Below, piece by piece: positions 44,523 through 53,801 of a stretch of 64,000 nt of DNA. The translations under genes were made by a program, and so were the position numbers. Origin of the DNA: Salinicola corii (GTDB lineage Bacteria > Pseudomonadota > Gammaproteobacteria > Pseudomonadales > Halomonadaceae); the NCBI RefSeq assembly GCF_008298015.1, contig NZ_VTPX01000001.1, positions 558,001 through 622,000 on the forward strand, in the 5' to 3' direction. Position 1 is the first letter of the stretch. Every line of letters begins with the position of its first letter. The notes below the pieces were generated by a model. The model searched no databases. It was not told where the DNA came from and saw nothing but the letters and a program-made list of their open reading frames with translations.

Positions 44523-45560
44523 TTATTCGGCGAACTCAGGAACAGCGGCTTCGGTGTTGAGGATGGCGTCACACTCACGCACCGGGATACCGCGATAGCC
44601 CATGACTTCGCGACCGTCGACGTCTTCCATGCTGGTCAGACGGCGATAGGATGCAGTGGTGGACTTGGTCGGCGTGGCTTCGGCGTCCAGTGCTTCCAGT
44701 ACGTCGGTGTTGCAGTAGATCGCAGCACGACCACCGATGATGCGACGCTGGTTGAGACGGTAGTACGCCTGGCGCATCAGCTTGTAGATGTCGAGAGTGC
44801 CAGCGACAAGATCAGCGGTGCTGATGTTCGCGATACGCGCCACATAGCGGTAGTCACGAACGGATAGGCCGAGATCCCACTCGAACTTCTCGCGCATCAC
44901 GTCAAGAATCGAGCCATCAGGCAGCGTCTTGGTCTGCTCGCCCTTGTCCTCGCGCTGAAGGCCGGCCATGGTGCCCTGCGGATAGAGACCCTGGACGGTG
45001 CGCTCACCCCATACCACGAACCAGATAGAGGTATTGTCGGCACCAGTACCGCCGCCATTAACCGTCTGGTTGTAGACGTCATGCTTCTGACGATCAGCGA
45101 TCTCACGGTAAGCGTTGAATCGCGGCGCCAGACCCATGAAGCGCTCAGGGTTGGTGTCGGTGTTGCCGTAGAACAAAGTGGACGCCATGTCCTGGTTCAT
45201 ACCTTCCAAGAATGCTGTCGCCTCATTCAGGCGGAATTTGCCCGGATTCTTGGAGAGCTGCACCAGCTTGGAGTCGACCTCGGACCAGCTTTCCAGCATG
45301 CCGGTCGCGTCCTTCACTTGCGCAGTGGTGGACTTGGTCGGCTGCACGCCCTGGTAGAGCTTGCGCCAGGTGCCAGACGGCAGGCCGGTGCGAGTCGTGG
45401 TCAGGTGAGTGGTGCCGTTGTTACACTCAGCCATGATCATGTCGAGCATGATCGGGTTGGATTCGGCGAGCAGTTCGATGATATCAGCGATGCCGCCTTT
45501 GCCGTCTTGCTGCTTGAATTCGTCAGCAAGCGTCAGATAGGTATTGCCGGTCGTAGCCAT
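44523..45560 (-). CDS. Major capsid protein
   Basis: The protein has 345 residues, starting MATTGNTYLTLADEFKQQDG. It is similar in layout to BPP-1-type podovirus coat proteins with a HK97-like fold: an N-arm, the P-domain (GMLESWSEVDSKLVQLS, FRLNEATAFLEGMNQDMAS), and an A-domain ending in EVMGYRGIPVRECDAIL. It follows the scaffold gene by 8 bases. Confidence 0.87.
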   Translation of the reverse strand: MATTGNTYLTLADEFKQQDGKGGIADIIELLAESNPIMLDMIMAECNNGTTHLTTTRTGLPSGTWRKLYQGVQPTKSTTAQVKDATGMLESWSEVDSKLVQLSKNPGKFRLNEATAFLEGMNQDMASTLFYGNTDTNPERFMGLAPRFNAYREIADRQKHDVYNQTVNGGGTGADNTSIWFVVWGERTVQGLYPQGTMAGLQREDKGEQTKTLPDGSILDVMREKFEWDLGLSVRDYRYVARIANISTADLVAGTLDIYKLMRQAYYRLNQRRIIGGRAAIYCNTDVLEALDAEATPTKSTTASYRRLTSMEDVDGREVMGYRGIPVRECDAILNTEAAVPEFAE

Positions 45561-45568
45561 GTGCTACC

Positions 45569-46252
45569 TCACTTCTTCGGGTACATGTTGGGGTAGAGGC
45601 GCTCTTCGAGAGGAACTTCACGTTGGGATGAGCGCTCTGTGCCTTGACCGGGCGAGTCCTCGGCCATACGTTTGCCGATGACAGCAAACATCTTCACAAC
45701 GTCCGGGTTGTTTCCAAGCCCGGACTGGTCGAGCAATGACTTGATACCGTCGTTGCCGAATTCCTGAATGGCACGCTGGGCGTGCTTGATATTGGCGTCG
45801 AACTTCGCGCCACCGAATTCCGCATCAGATTTCAGATCCTTGACCCATTGCTCTTGAGTCTCGCGGTACTGCTCGATCTGCTTCTGGTGGGCCGCCTGGG
45901 ATTGGCGGGTGTAGATGTCGACGAGCTTCTGGGCCTGTTCTTGGTTGAGGTCCAGCTCTCGAGCGATGGGCTCGAACTCTCCGATGGCGTCCTGATTCAG
46001 TTCGCCTTCGAAGCCTTCCGGAAGCTTGAAGTCGTAGGCCTCGGGGGCGTTGGGCTTGGCTTCTTCGCCTTCACCTTTCTTGTCTTCACCCTGGCCTTCG
46101 CCTTCTTTACCCTCGCCGACTGCACTCTCTTCGACTTTGCCCTCGGCGCCCTGATCAGCACCTTCGGCGCCGGTCAGCAGTGAACTACCGCCTTCTCCAG
46201 CACCTTCCTGTGCGCCTTCTTCAGCGCCGGTATCGACTGCTTCATCAGCCAT
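45569..46252 (-). CDS. Scaffold-like protein
   Basis: The protein has 227 residues and is very acidic. The first 80 residues are a low-complexity Glu/Gly region (EEGAQEGAGEGG, EGKEGEGQGEDKKGEGEE). The rest is helical (GEFEPIARELDLNQEQAQKLVDIY, HQKQIEQYRETQEQWVKDL). This composition and the place directly before the major capsid gene identify a procapsid scaffold. Confidence 0.8.
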   Translation of the reverse strand: MADEAVDTGAEEGAQEGAGEGGSSLLTGAEGADQGAEGKVEESAVGEGKEGEGQGEDKKGEGEEAKPNAPEAYDFKLPEGFEGELNQDAIGEFEPIARELDLNQEQAQKLVDIYTRQSQAAHQKQIEQYRETQEQWVKDLKSDAEFGGAKFDANIKHAQRAIQEFGNDGIKSLLDQSGLGNNPDVVKMFAVIGKRMAEDSPGQGTERSSQREVPLEERLYPNMYPKK

Positions 46253-46547
46253 CGTCTATCTCCGATTCTTCGGGTTGAGAGCGCTTGCGCTCCTCGTGGA
46301 ATTGATCGAATTCGAACGCCATGCGAGAGGGAAGGAGAGGGTCGGCAGTGGCCAGTAGATCGAGCATCGCCTTGGCTCCAGCACGCCTACCCTGATGGAA
46401 CGCCATCATCTGCGGGTCGGCCTGAGCAGCGACGGAGCGGTACCCGAGACTTTCCGCGAGATCAAAAAAAGCGAGCCGAAGCTCGCCATCTTTGAATGCT
46501 GTCTCTATCGCTCGTCGCCGCGATTCGCGGATCTCTTCATCCGTCAC
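46245..46547 (-). CDS. Small Bbp19-like phage protein
   Basis: The protein has 100 residues, helical, with AFKDGELRLAFFDLAESLGYRS and MAFHQGRRAGAKAMLDLL. It lies between portal and scaffold genes and overlaps both (4 and 8 bases). Similar small proteins occur at this place in BPP-1-like phages. Role unknown. Confidence 0.6.
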   Translation of the reverse strand: MTDEEIRESRRRAIETAFKDGELRLAFFDLAESLGYRSVAAQADPQMMAFHQGRRAGAKAMLDLLATADPLLPSRMAFEFDQFHEERKRSQPEESEIDDG

Positions 46548-48244
46548 AGATAGCCCCCTTGCGTGAGCGTCTGTAGAGCATTGGTGCCATCACCCGTGTC
46601 GGTCTCGCTGAGCAGTTTCGCGCCCTGTATTCCCTGCTGAGCAGCCTCGGCCATCTGCTGGGCTTGCTGCTGCTGTTGCTTGGCCTGGCGCGCTGCTGCA
46701 ACGTCTTCCTCGCTGTTGAAGATCGTCGGAGACACGCCCACGCTCTCGCCGTAATCGCGAATCGCCTTGTCCTGGTTGATGTTGTCCAGAACGGAGGGGA
46801 ATGCACCGGCCATGTTTCCAGCGAACGAGAGGAATCGCTCAGTCGATTGAATGCCAACGAGGCGCTGCGCCTGGGCCAGAACAGACGTGTATTCGACGCG
46901 GATCTGGTTGTCTTCCATCTCCGCCATGATCTCGGGCGGCGGCATGAGCTTGCCGCGACGCCAGAGAATGCCGAACACACGATCAAGCAATGGCTCTTGC
47001 AGGTCTTTCTGAACTGATTCAAGAACTGGACCGAGCAACAACATCTTCTCTTCGTGCCGCTCCTGCACCTCACGCGCCGTAATCCCGCTACGGTCGTCGT
47101 TCATCAGCAGACGGAACAGGTCGACGTAGAACGCTTCGTTGATGCGCTGGCGAGTGTCCTGAATGTCCTGCAACACGGCGCCGATATCGAATGTCATCTG
47201 GTAGACAGGGTGAATACCCTTGCCACCAGAAGCACCGGTCATCTCGTCGTAGTAGTTGACAGCACCAGGGTTGAGCGACACACGCCCCGCGTTCTGCATG
47301 CCTGACGGCACGTTGAGCGGGGGGTTGATGAGCTTGGCCACGGCTTTGTGCTTATCGGACTGCATGAGCTGTAGCGCCTTGCAGTCGCCGCGACCGTCCC
47401 AGCCGGGGCCAGTCCCGTAAGTCTCGCCAGCCTGAGTCATCCAGCGTGGGGCGATGATCGGGTTCTCATGGAACCCGGAATGCCTCAGAAGACCGTCACC
47501 TTCGTTCGAGCCTTTCTCGATGTAGATCGAACGGAACGGTAGCTTCTTAGCATCACGGCTATCAGGATCATGATCAGGATTAGGTTCGATAGCATGGATG
47601 ATATCGACCTTCTGCTGTAGCTCCGCGCCGCCTTTCTCATAGTTGCGCCTCACGCGATCAGATACCGCGTCCTTGCCGAACTCATCCACGACTTGGTGCA
47701 CCGTCATTCGGTACTCGCGGTACATCGTGTTGACGCGGCCGCGATAGTCGATGTCGAGGCAGTAGGAGCCAATCGGCATAGCCACTGCCCGGATGTCGTC
47801 TACGTCATCCTCGAGCAGAAGGAAACAGTGCGTACAGAACACGCCAAGATCGAGATACGCTTTGTTGAGGACGCTGTAGACGTTCGACCGGCTCATGGCC
47901 GCAAGACAGCGCTTGGTCGTGTCCTCGAGCCAGACTTGCACCTCCTGATCGTCGTTCAGGTCTTCATCAGGCAATTCGAACTTGAACCAGGGGCGGGCAG
48001 GGGACGTGATGCCGGCCATCATCCCGGATGCCAGGGTACGCGATGCCAGAACACCGGTGTTGTCTACCAGCTTGTTCTCTCGACTCTCACGCTTCGAAGC
48101 GTTGTCATCGCAGAGAAACTTGGCCTTCAACGGTTGAAAGTAGGAGCTAAGCTCCTTCCATACTGTTTCCCACGATGTCCGTTCGTTTTTCAGCTCGCTG
48201 TGACGAGCCAAGATCTTTTTACGCAGCTCTGACTCGTCAGCCAT
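46544..48244 (-). CDS. Portal protein (head-tail connector)
   Basis: The protein has 566 residues. The sequence of the T7 gp8-type connector family is evident: RTSWETVWKELSSYFQPLKAK, the GVLASRTLASGMMAGITSPARPWF block, QVVDEFGKDAVSDRV, and a Gln-rich C-terminal tail (QQQQQAQQMAEAAQQG). It forms the dodecameric gate for DNA packaging and tail attachment. Confidence 0.88.
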   Translation of the reverse strand: MADESELRKKILARHSELKNERTSWETVWKELSSYFQPLKAKFLCDDNASKRESRENKLVDNTGVLASRTLASGMMAGITSPARPWFKFELPDEDLNDDQEVQVWLEDTTKRCLAAMSRSNVYSVLNKAYLDLGVFCTHCFLLLEDDVDDIRAVAMPIGSYCLDIDYRGRVNTMYREYRMTVHQVVDEFGKDAVSDRVRRNYEKGGAELQQKVDIIHAIEPNPDHDPDSRDAKKLPFRSIYIEKGSNEGDGLLRHSGFHENPIIAPRWMTQAGETYGTGPGWDGRGDCKALQLMQSDKHKAVAKLINPPLNVPSGMQNAGRVSLNPGAVNYYDEMTGASGGKGIHPVYQMTFDIGAVLQDIQDTRQRINEAFYVDLFRLLMNDDRSGITAREVQERHEEKMLLLGPVLESVQKDLQEPLLDRVFGILWRRGKLMPPPEIMAEMEDNQIRVEYTSVLAQAQRLVGIQSTERFLSFAGNMAGAFPSVLDNINQDKAIRDYGESVGVSPTIFNSEEDVAAARQAKQQQQQAQQMAEAAQQGIQGAKLLSETDTGDGTNALQTLTQGGYL

Positions 48245-48307
48245 TAGGTATCACCATATTGCGGGCATAAAAAAGCCACCCGTAGGCGGCGATGAAACTG
48301 TGTGAGG

Positions 48308-48565
48308 TTATTGGCCGAGGAGCGTGACTCCTTTTCCACCACCAGAACCACCTGATGCACCGAGCGGGCTGGTCAGGATCGTCGACTGACTGCCAGCCGA
48401 TGCAGCACGGCGCCGGCGCTGTTCGTTGCCCGCTTCCTGCGCGCTAGAATCCTGCGTGATGTTCGAACCAGCTGCCGGCGCTTGATTGATGTCTGGCGCG
48501 CTCTGTGAACCCAGTCCGAATGTCGAGGCAACGCCACCGACCAGGCTGCTTACCGTGTCGCCCAT
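48308..48565 (-). CDS. Small Gly/Ser-rich phage protein
   Basis: The protein has 85 residues, with Ala/Ser/Gly-rich composition, an EQRRRRAA stretch and the end STILTSPLGASGGSGGGKG. Such short disordered proteins often sit between terminase and portal genes. No function can be given. Confidence 0.6.
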   Translation of the reverse strand: MGDTVSSLVGGVASTFGLGSQSAPDINQAPAAGSNITQDSSAQEAGNEQRRRRAASAGSQSTILTSPLGASGGSGGGKGVTLLGQ

Positions 48566-48574
48566 GGGAAACTC

Positions 48575-50095
48575 CTATGCGAAGGGGTCGAAGTCGGCGA
48601 TGGCGACTTCTTGGTGATTGGATAGAACGGATGCGCCCTTGCGTGGCACGACAGGGAAAGCGAACGTGAGCACCAGGGCATCTGACCGGTTGGGAGATGC
48701 GACGAGACGCTTGCGGATGTCCTCTTTGCTCTCAAGCACGATGCGCGAGTCTTTCTGGCGCACGGTGTACTCAGGCCAAGTCAGCTCATCAGCGGTCTGC
48801 TGATCTGTCAACTGACCGCCGTCCTTGAGCCACTGCTTAACCGATGCGTACATTTCACCGCGCTTATTGAGCATTGCTGGATCAGATGAAGCGCCACCGA
48901 AGTTGACGAGCTTCCACTTGCGCCCCCAACTCTTGCCGACTGAGTAGATGCCGGTACCGTATCCGTAGTCGATGTGGACTGCGTCTGCACCAAGCTCATC
49001 CTCGAACCGAGCGATACGCTCAGCCATGAGGACGTCGTCGTCTGTCTTGGCCCACGTGCCCAGCATGCGAGAGTGCAGGCCCTGGCGAACGTAGATCACT
49101 GCGTCATCAGAGCCAGAGAATGCAGGGTCAACGCCGATGATGATCGCCGAATGCTCGATCTGGCGCTCGACAAGCTGGACAGCCATGCCAGCGTCAACAA
49201 GGTTTTGCCCGATGAACTGGTTGTCAGACGATGACGGGAACTCGCCACGTACGCGGACGCGAAAGTAGTCACTGTCCTCGCCGTAATCCTGGAGCTTGCG
49301 CTCGATGTCGTCCTTGTTCGTTACCTGGACAGAACGAGAGTCAACTTTTTGCGTCTTCCAGCGAGAGCGGAAACGACGCCAGCATTCACGGAATCGTCCG
49401 GTGTTGCGAGTCGGGTTGCCGAACACGAACCAGAAGGGCTCGCCGTCGGTTAGACCACCCTCGGCCACTTCCCAGATTTTGTCCGGGACGTTGGATGCCT
49501 CATCGAACAGATACCAGGGAGACGAGTCGGCGCAGTGCAGCCCGGCGAATGCCTCGCTATTCTCCTCACGGCACGTCAGAGCGTCCACACGCCAGCGCTC
49601 GGGATGGTCCTTGTGGGTCATCGCCAGGGAGCCTTTGCCGCTCCCCAGATTGAACCAGTGACCGGTGATGCACTTGGACCTCCACTTCGCCAGCTCTGAC
49701 CACGTCTTTGTCTTGAGCTGATCACCGGTATTGGCCGTCACCACGCCCTTGCTGAATGGGCGTGTCGACATGATGAACAGGATGATCCAGCTCGAACCAG
49801 CCGATTTCCCGATACCGTGGCCGGATGACGTAGCATGCTGAAATGGATCGACTGGCGTAGATCCATTGAACGCGACGCGCCGGATATGCTCACCCCAGTC
49901 GTCCAGCATCTCGCAGGCCCATTCGTCAGGGCCCCATTCGCTGTCATACCGAGATGCCCAGGGCTCAACCAATCGCGCTTTCTGGATCGACTCGTCGTTC
50001 TCCCAATCGAAGGCATACATGACCCAGCCCATCGGGTCGTCAGCTAGTCGGCCCATATCCTCGGCTAGCATGCGCTCGTATTCGGCTGGGCTCAT
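48575..50095 (-). CDS. Terminase large subunit
   Basis: The protein has 506 residues. The ATPase Walker A is the variant SGHGIGKS (residues 91-98), with Walker B in WYLFDEASN. The RNase H-like nuclease starts at IIGVDPAFSGSDDAVIYV and continues with VHIDYGYGTGIYSV. It powers DNA packaging and cuts concatemers. Its start overlaps the small subunit stop by 4 bases. Confidence 0.93.
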   Translation of the reverse strand: MSPAEYERMLAEDMGRLADDPMGWVMYAFDWENDESIQKARLVEPWASRYDSEWGPDEWACEMLDDWGEHIRRVAFNGSTPVDPFQHATSSGHGIGKSAGSSWIILFIMSTRPFSKGVVTANTGDQLKTKTWSELAKWRSKCITGHWFNLGSGKGSLAMTHKDHPERWRVDALTCREENSEAFAGLHCADSSPWYLFDEASNVPDKIWEVAEGGLTDGEPFWFVFGNPTRNTGRFRECWRRFRSRWKTQKVDSRSVQVTNKDDIERKLQDYGEDSDYFRVRVRGEFPSSSDNQFIGQNLVDAGMAVQLVERQIEHSAIIIGVDPAFSGSDDAVIYVRQGLHSRMLGTWAKTDDDVLMAERIARFEDELGADAVHIDYGYGTGIYSVGKSWGRKWKLVNFGGASSDPAMLNKRGEMYASVKQWLKDGGQLTDQQTADELTWPEYTVRQKDSRIVLESKEDIRKRLVASPNRSDALVLTFAFPVVPRKGASVLSNHQEVAIADFDPFA

Positions 50096-50652
50096 TCGCT
50101 TTTACCTGATCGTCTCCGGGCTGCGAGGATTACAGCAGCGGCGTCATCGGGGAGGCTGTGCTCAACCTTCTCCTTCCACGCCTGCACGTCAACGTGCTTG
50201 CCGAGCATGTCGAGGTTCTTCACCTTGTCCGGCCACTTGATCTTCTTGAGTACACCGATCTGTTCGCGCTCGTCGCCGTTCATGCCCCATATCTCGGACA
50301 CATCCATGCCTGAGACGTAGCGACGCCAGGCTACGGGCCATTCCTTGATGGGCTTCAAACCGCCGTCGTCATTCAGGATGTCGAGCACATCCATCTGGTC
50401 GATCTCGACCAGACGATGAAGCACGTAATCGGCGTCGATCTTGGTGCGCGCAGAGCGTGCTGTCTTGCGCTCCTGGATGGCAGCCGCCACCTTAGCATTG
50501 CTTAGCAGTCGAGAAGCCGTCACCTCGGCGCTACGCTCGGAATAGCCAGCACGGATCGCCGCCTGCTTGGCGTTCAGGTCGATCAGGTACTCTTCGACGA
50601 AACGAGACTGCCGGGCTGTCAGCTCGACAGCCCCCTTGGCAGTCTTGGTCAT
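50092..50652 (-). CDS. Terminase small subunit
   Basis: The protein has 186 residues. The Terminase_2-type helix-turn-helix is clear (LTARQSRFVEEYLIDLNAKQAAIRAGY, SAEVTASRLLSNAKVAAAIQE), followed by an oligomerisation region. It recognises the packaging site, which usually lies in or near this gene. Confidence 0.92.
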   Translation of the reverse strand: MTKTAKGAVELTARQSRFVEEYLIDLNAKQAAIRAGYSERSAEVTASRLLSNAKVAAAIQERKTARSARTKIDADYVLHRLVEIDQMDVLDILNDDGGLKPIKEWPVAWRRYVSGMDVSEIWGMNGDEREQIGVLKKIKWPDKVKNLDMLGKHVDVQAWKEKVEHSLPDDAAAVILAARRRSGKSE

Positions 50653-50745
50653 GTCGTTACCTTGGTCGTAGAGCTTAAAAAAGCGGTGGCTTTCCAGAAT
50701 TTTGAGCCATACGGTTGAGTTCCCCCCTAACCTGGAGCGCCTCAG

Positions 50746-50985
50746 ATGGGTACATCACAAAAGATCGCCGAAGACATTGGATGCGGCCTTACTGCCCAAG
50801 ATGTCGACGAAGTGGATATTGAAGAGCTCCTTCAAGAAGATACCGGCAGTAGCGGAGAAATGGTTTATAGCCTGTATTTCAACGTTCCCGAGAATACTCC
50901 TGCCCACATTCTCGCGAAGACGGGATGGGAAATCGGTGACAGGGTAGAAGTGAGCCAACACGTCTTCGACTCACCAGATGATTGA
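50746..50985 (+). CDS. Small acidic phage protein, unknown
   Basis: The protein has 79 residues, read against the late operon. The N-terminal part is acidic (DVDEVDIEELLQEDTGSSGE). The C-terminal part (ENTPAHILAKTGWEIGDRVEV) looks like a small fold. A GGAGCG site precedes the ATG. It is the first of three short plus-strand genes between terminase and holin, and is probably an accessory gene expressed independently. Confidence 0.55.
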   Translation: MGTSQKIAEDIGCGLTAQDVDEVDIEELLQEDTGSSGEMVYSLYFNVPENTPAHILAKTGWEIGDRVEVSQHVFDSPDD

Positions 50986-51182
50986 GAGCTGAAGTTACCG
51001 GCGGCGGTTGCATTAGCAGCCGCCTCAATACCCCTCGTTCTCATCACTCAATAGCGATTGGCTTACGTTACCGGTAGCGTTTCGCTTACGCCCTATGCGC
51101 CGTGGTACGCCCCAGTTGCGGGTGTTAGGTTGTTGATGTCTCCGAATATGGAGACGTCCATTTGTGGCAAAGGACACCTCTC

Positions 51183-51362
51183 ATGCCTAACCCCTGTTAC
51201 AAGCAGCAGAAGGACAACCGCGGCGAGTGGTACTGGGTTTACTACGCAAGGAATGGCGAAGCAATTGCCAGAAGTTCAGAGAGCTACAAAGCAAAGACTG
51301 ACTGTGAGCATTCAATCGACCTTGTTAAGGGCTCGAAAGACGACCCGGTCTATACTCACTAG
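51183..51362 (+). CDS. DUF1508 (YegP-like) small protein
   Basis: The protein has 59 residues from the ATG at 51183. WYWVYYARNGEAIARSSESY followed by KTDCEHSIDLVK is the DUF1508 pattern (aromatic strand, ASSE-SY turn, C-terminal helix). It contains one copy, half the usual tandem arrangement. Function unknown. An inverted repeat GGCCCAG/CTGGGCC lies just after it (about 51373-51393) without a T-run. Confidence 0.65.
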   Translation: MPNPCYKQQKDNRGEWYWVYYARNGEAIARSSESYKAKTDCEHSIDLVKGSKDDPVYTH

Positions 51363-51536
51363 TGATGGCGGCCCAGTGGCGGCTGGGCCGTCTGTGCTGC
51401 CACCCTGTGCGCTAGATGCTTAACCACTCCTGCCTCTCAACCAGTTGTGTAGGTACACAGTCCACGCACACAGTGTTACTGTGTGTAATGACTTGATTCC
51501 GTTTTTTACCTTTGCTACCGAGAGAGGGCGGTCGGC

Positions 51537-51719
51537 ATGAGCGATGAGAGCAGACGTCCAGGTGAAAGCTACGTTGAGATATGCCGGCTGATGACCGGAT
51601 TTGCCGTGATCTTGAACGAGCTAAGCCCTGATCACACCCGAGAGATTCTTGAGCTCGAGACCGAGAAAGACAATAAGCTGGCTAAGTTCATAAAAGGTTT
51701 CGTATACGAGGATGTGTGA
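51537..51719 (+). CDS. Small phage protein, unknown
   Basis: The protein has 60 residues, helical and charged (YVEICRLMTGFAVILNELSPDHT, LELETEKDNKLAKFIKGF). A GAGAGGG site lies upstream. The stop touches the stop of the convergent holin-like gene. No family recognised. Confidence 0.5.
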   Translation: MSDESRRPGESYVEICRLMTGFAVILNELSPDHTREILELETEKDNKLAKFIKGFVYEDV

Positions 51720-52247
51720 CTAACCTCTAACGCCGATCTGGCTGTAGAGATTAGCGCTCGGTGACTCTGCTGTCAGTTTCGCGTTCCGGTTCCCCCATTG
51801 CGTTGACCCAAAGAAATAGTTCAGCACCTGGGTCATTGCAGCGGTAAGGAAACCGAGGATGTACATCCGAGTGTTGTCGGTCAGCCCATCGGCAGGCATG
51901 AACGCGATGCAGCCCAACATGATAATCCCGCCGACCAGCACCCCGGCAGCCAGCCAGTTCTGGAACTCGCCTTTCCCGGCGGCCAGAGCTGCCTTCTGAA
52001 GCCCACGAGCGCTATCCCGGTCGGCCAATACGGCCTTTTGCATCTCGAGCTCAAGCTCTCGGGCCTTGAGGTGCCATTCAGGATTTGAATCGATAGCGGA
52101 TTTCACACTCTCCGGTGTCGAGTCAGCGCCGAGCAGGTCGGCCAGAGCTGCGCCGACTGCTCCTCCAGCCTTACCCGCTAACGCAGTACCTAGGGTGGGC
52201 GCCGCCTTCCCGACGATGTCGCCGATGTCTGACCAGGTCCAGTTCAT
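51720..52247 (-). CDS. Holin-like 3-TM membrane protein
   Basis: The protein has 175 residues from the ATG at 52247. An N-terminal Gly/Ala-rich helix (TLGTALAGKAGGAVGAALADLLG) and a charged helix (ARELELEMQKAVLADRDSARG) precede two membrane segments (WLAAGVLVGGIIMLGCIAFM, MYILGFLTAAMTQVLNYFFG). This matches the putative 3TM holin family. It is the last lysis gene of the leftward unit. Confidence 0.75.
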   Translation of the reverse strand: MNWTWSDIGDIVGKAAPTLGTALAGKAGGAVGAALADLLGADSTPESVKSAIDSNPEWHLKARELELEMQKAVLADRDSARGLQKAALAAGKGEFQNWLAAGVLVGGIIMLGCIAFMPADGLTDNTRMYILGFLTAAMTQVLNYFFGSTQWGNRNAKLTAESPSANLYSQIGVRG

Positions 52248-52254
52248 TGCAGCC

Positions 52255-52608
52255 TCACTTGAGCCATCGGCCCACGATGATCTCGTAAAGGTCGTCGGCC
52301 TTGTTTCGGATCCATTCAGTTCCAAGGAATCCAAGGAAAACGCACGGCGCCAGAGCGACCTCGCTCGGCCATCCCCGCGTGTCGGCAATCCAGATGAATA
52401 CGGGATAGAGCGCTACGGCCAGCAGCGTGCAGACCACAGCGCCCAGGATCGCCTTCTTGAATGGCCCGCCATCGTGTACGCCACGAGCCAGGGCGACGCA
52501 GAACGTCAGGAACGCGACGAGGAAGTAGGGCAAGTGGTCGAGCAACGGCTGCCAGTTGTTCGGATCACGTCCTGGCATGGCTCGGTTCTCATGATTGCGA
52601 TGTTTCAT
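52255..52608 (-). CDS. Holin
   Basis: The protein has 117 residues and three membrane segments (LPYFLVAFLTFCVALARG, AILGAVVCTLLAVALYPVF, LAPCVFLGFLGTEWI) after a short polar N terminus, with a basic tail. It has the topology of class I/LydA-like phage holins. It lies between the endolysin gene and the second holin-like gene. Confidence 0.75.
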   Translation of the reverse strand: MKHRNHENRAMPGRDPNNWQPLLDHLPYFLVAFLTFCVALARGVHDGGPFKKAILGAVVCTLLAVALYPVFIWIADTRGWPSEVALAPCVFLGFLGTEWIRNKADDLYEIIVGRWLK

Positions 52609-52649
52609 GGCGCACCTCTCGGGCGGCCTGCGTACCAGTAGGGTTATGG

Positions 52650-53189
52650 TTATTTCGGATTCGGTGTGTCATCTGCAGCCAGCAGAAGATTGTCAGCGAT
52701 TCGCCGGGACCAGCCGCGGCCGAAAGTCGTGAACGCTCCGATATCGGTCATGTAGCGGAGGCGGGCCGCCAGGAACCGCTTCAGCAAGTCGTCTAGCCAC
52801 GCCGAGTTCACCGCGCTGCGGGTGACCGGACCATAGAGCCCATCGTCTTTCACGCCTGCCGCACGCTGCAGCAGCTTGATCGCCGTCTTCAGCCCGTGAT
52901 TGATGCCAGCGTCAAACATTTGATACGCGATGGCGCCGTCAAACTGGCCGTTATCCGATGCCTTATCCCAGAAGTCGCGCTTGTAGACGGCCTTGGCGTC
53001 GTCACGGGTCAGGTTGCGGATATCCAGCTCGGGATAGCTCATCGCTGAGATGCCCCATTTGGTCCCCTTGAGTTCGCCAACGCCAACCGTCCCACTGGTC
53101 CAGTTGCCGCGATCAGCGCGCACGTCGGTATACCCGCCTTCATGACCAATGACGCGATCGAAAGCGACGTCGAAGGTGACGTTGATCAT
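52650..53189 (-). CDS. Endolysin, glycoside hydrolase family 108
   Basis: The protein has 179 residues from the ATG at 53189. The catalytic Glu is in FDRVIGHEGGYTD. GTKWGISAMSYPELDI and DFWDKASDNGQFDGAIAYQMFDAGINHG are GH108 hallmarks, and a peptidoglycan-binding-3 type C terminus follows (GVKDDGLYGPVTRSAV). It cleaves peptidoglycan glycan strands. No signal sequence is seen, so export should need the neighbouring holin. Confidence 0.92.
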   Translation of the reverse strand: MINVTFDVAFDRVIGHEGGYTDVRADRGNWTSGTVGVGELKGTKWGISAMSYPELDIRNLTRDDAKAVYKRDFWDKASDNGQFDGAIAYQMFDAGINHGLKTAIKLLQRAAGVKDDGLYGPVTRSAVNSAWLDDLLKRFLAARLRYMTDIGAFTTFGRGWSRRIADNLLLAADDTPNPK

Positions 53190-53325
53190 GGAAGGCTCCA
53201 GAAGAAAAGGCCGGCGAAGGGGAGCCGGCAAGATCGAACGAGGTGGCCGCTCGAATAGGTTGGCCCCGTGCCAGCGATTGGCGAAAAGGGGGTAGCCGAT
53301 AATTGACCTGGCGGGGCCGAACACG

Positions 53326-53349
53326 AAAACACCCCGGCATAGGCCGAGG
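53326..53349 (-). terminator. Terminator ahead of the endolysin gene
   Basis: On the minus strand, CCTCGGC-CTAT-GCCGGGG is followed by TGTTTTC. It lies 140 bases upstream of the endolysin start, so endolysin transcription needs antitermination or a local promoter. Confidence 0.7.
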
Positions 53350-53579
53350 CGTTGAATAGGTGGTGATGACCGGGTTTACCCGGCAAGCAGCTGGCCTTTA
53401 TCGGGGCGCCTATCGCTGTCAGTGCGCACGCAGTCAAGCCACGCATTCACCCTTGAGCACATTGCCCTCATTGGGGCCATCACCAATGTACCGCCCGTCG
53501 GCGGGTTGCCATGCAGCGCGGAGCTTCGCATGGTCTTGAAGTGCGCCGACCGGGATACTCCCAGTCCGTAGCGCAAATG
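53350..53579 (-). other. 230-base segment between two terminators, coding status unresolved
   Basis: Two minus-strand frames are open here. One would start at a TTG at 53576 and ends at 53376 (66 codons, ending DKGQLLAG). The other ends at 53434 (ALQDHAKLRAAWQPADGRYI...GECVA) but its start runs back into the lipoprotein gene. Neither has a convincing ribosome site. The position would suit a spanin subunit or a small RNA. Confidence 0.3.
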
Positions 53580-53606
53580 AAAACGCCCCGACTGAAGTCG
53601 AGGCGC
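53580..53606 (-). terminator. Terminator after the lipoprotein gene
   Basis: On the minus strand, CGCCTCGACT-TC-AGTCGGGGCG forms a near-perfect stem followed by TTTT, 19 bases beyond the stop of the small lipoprotein. Confidence 0.8.
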
Positions 53607-53624
53607 TCAAAGCTGTGCTGTAGC

Positions 53625-53741
53625 TTAGATCCCGGGGATACCGATAGGCCCTGGGGCGTCTGGGATGGGGGAACAACCGTTTAAGGCCAGAATTCCAGAT
53701 GCAAGAGCAATTACCAGGATCAGGATCTTTGTATGGGACAT
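53625..53741 (-). CDS. Small Pro-rich lipoprotein, Rz1-like spanin candidate
   Basis: The protein has 38 residues: a charged start (MSHTK), a hydrophobic stretch, then the lipobox LNGC with lipidation Cys near residue 23, and a short mature part CSPIPDAPGPIGIPGI rich in proline. Size, lipobox and Pro-rich tail resemble Rz1-type outer-membrane spanins. No partner i-spanin (Rz) is evident, so an unrelated small lipoprotein or entericidin-like peptide remains possible. It lies in the lysis region ahead of the endolysin. Confidence 0.6.
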   Translation of the reverse strand: MSHTKILILVIALASGILALNGCSPIPDAPGPIGIPGI

Positions 53742-53801
53742 ACAATTTGTCTCAAGTCGAAGTGCCCCAGGAGTCTAGTCCACAAAACTGACCTGCCAAT
53801 T

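Noticed and set aside
29124-50652. Diversity-generating retroelement, as in BPP-1
   Set aside because: Although several head genes resemble BPP-1, no reverse transcriptase or template repeat is visible in the window.
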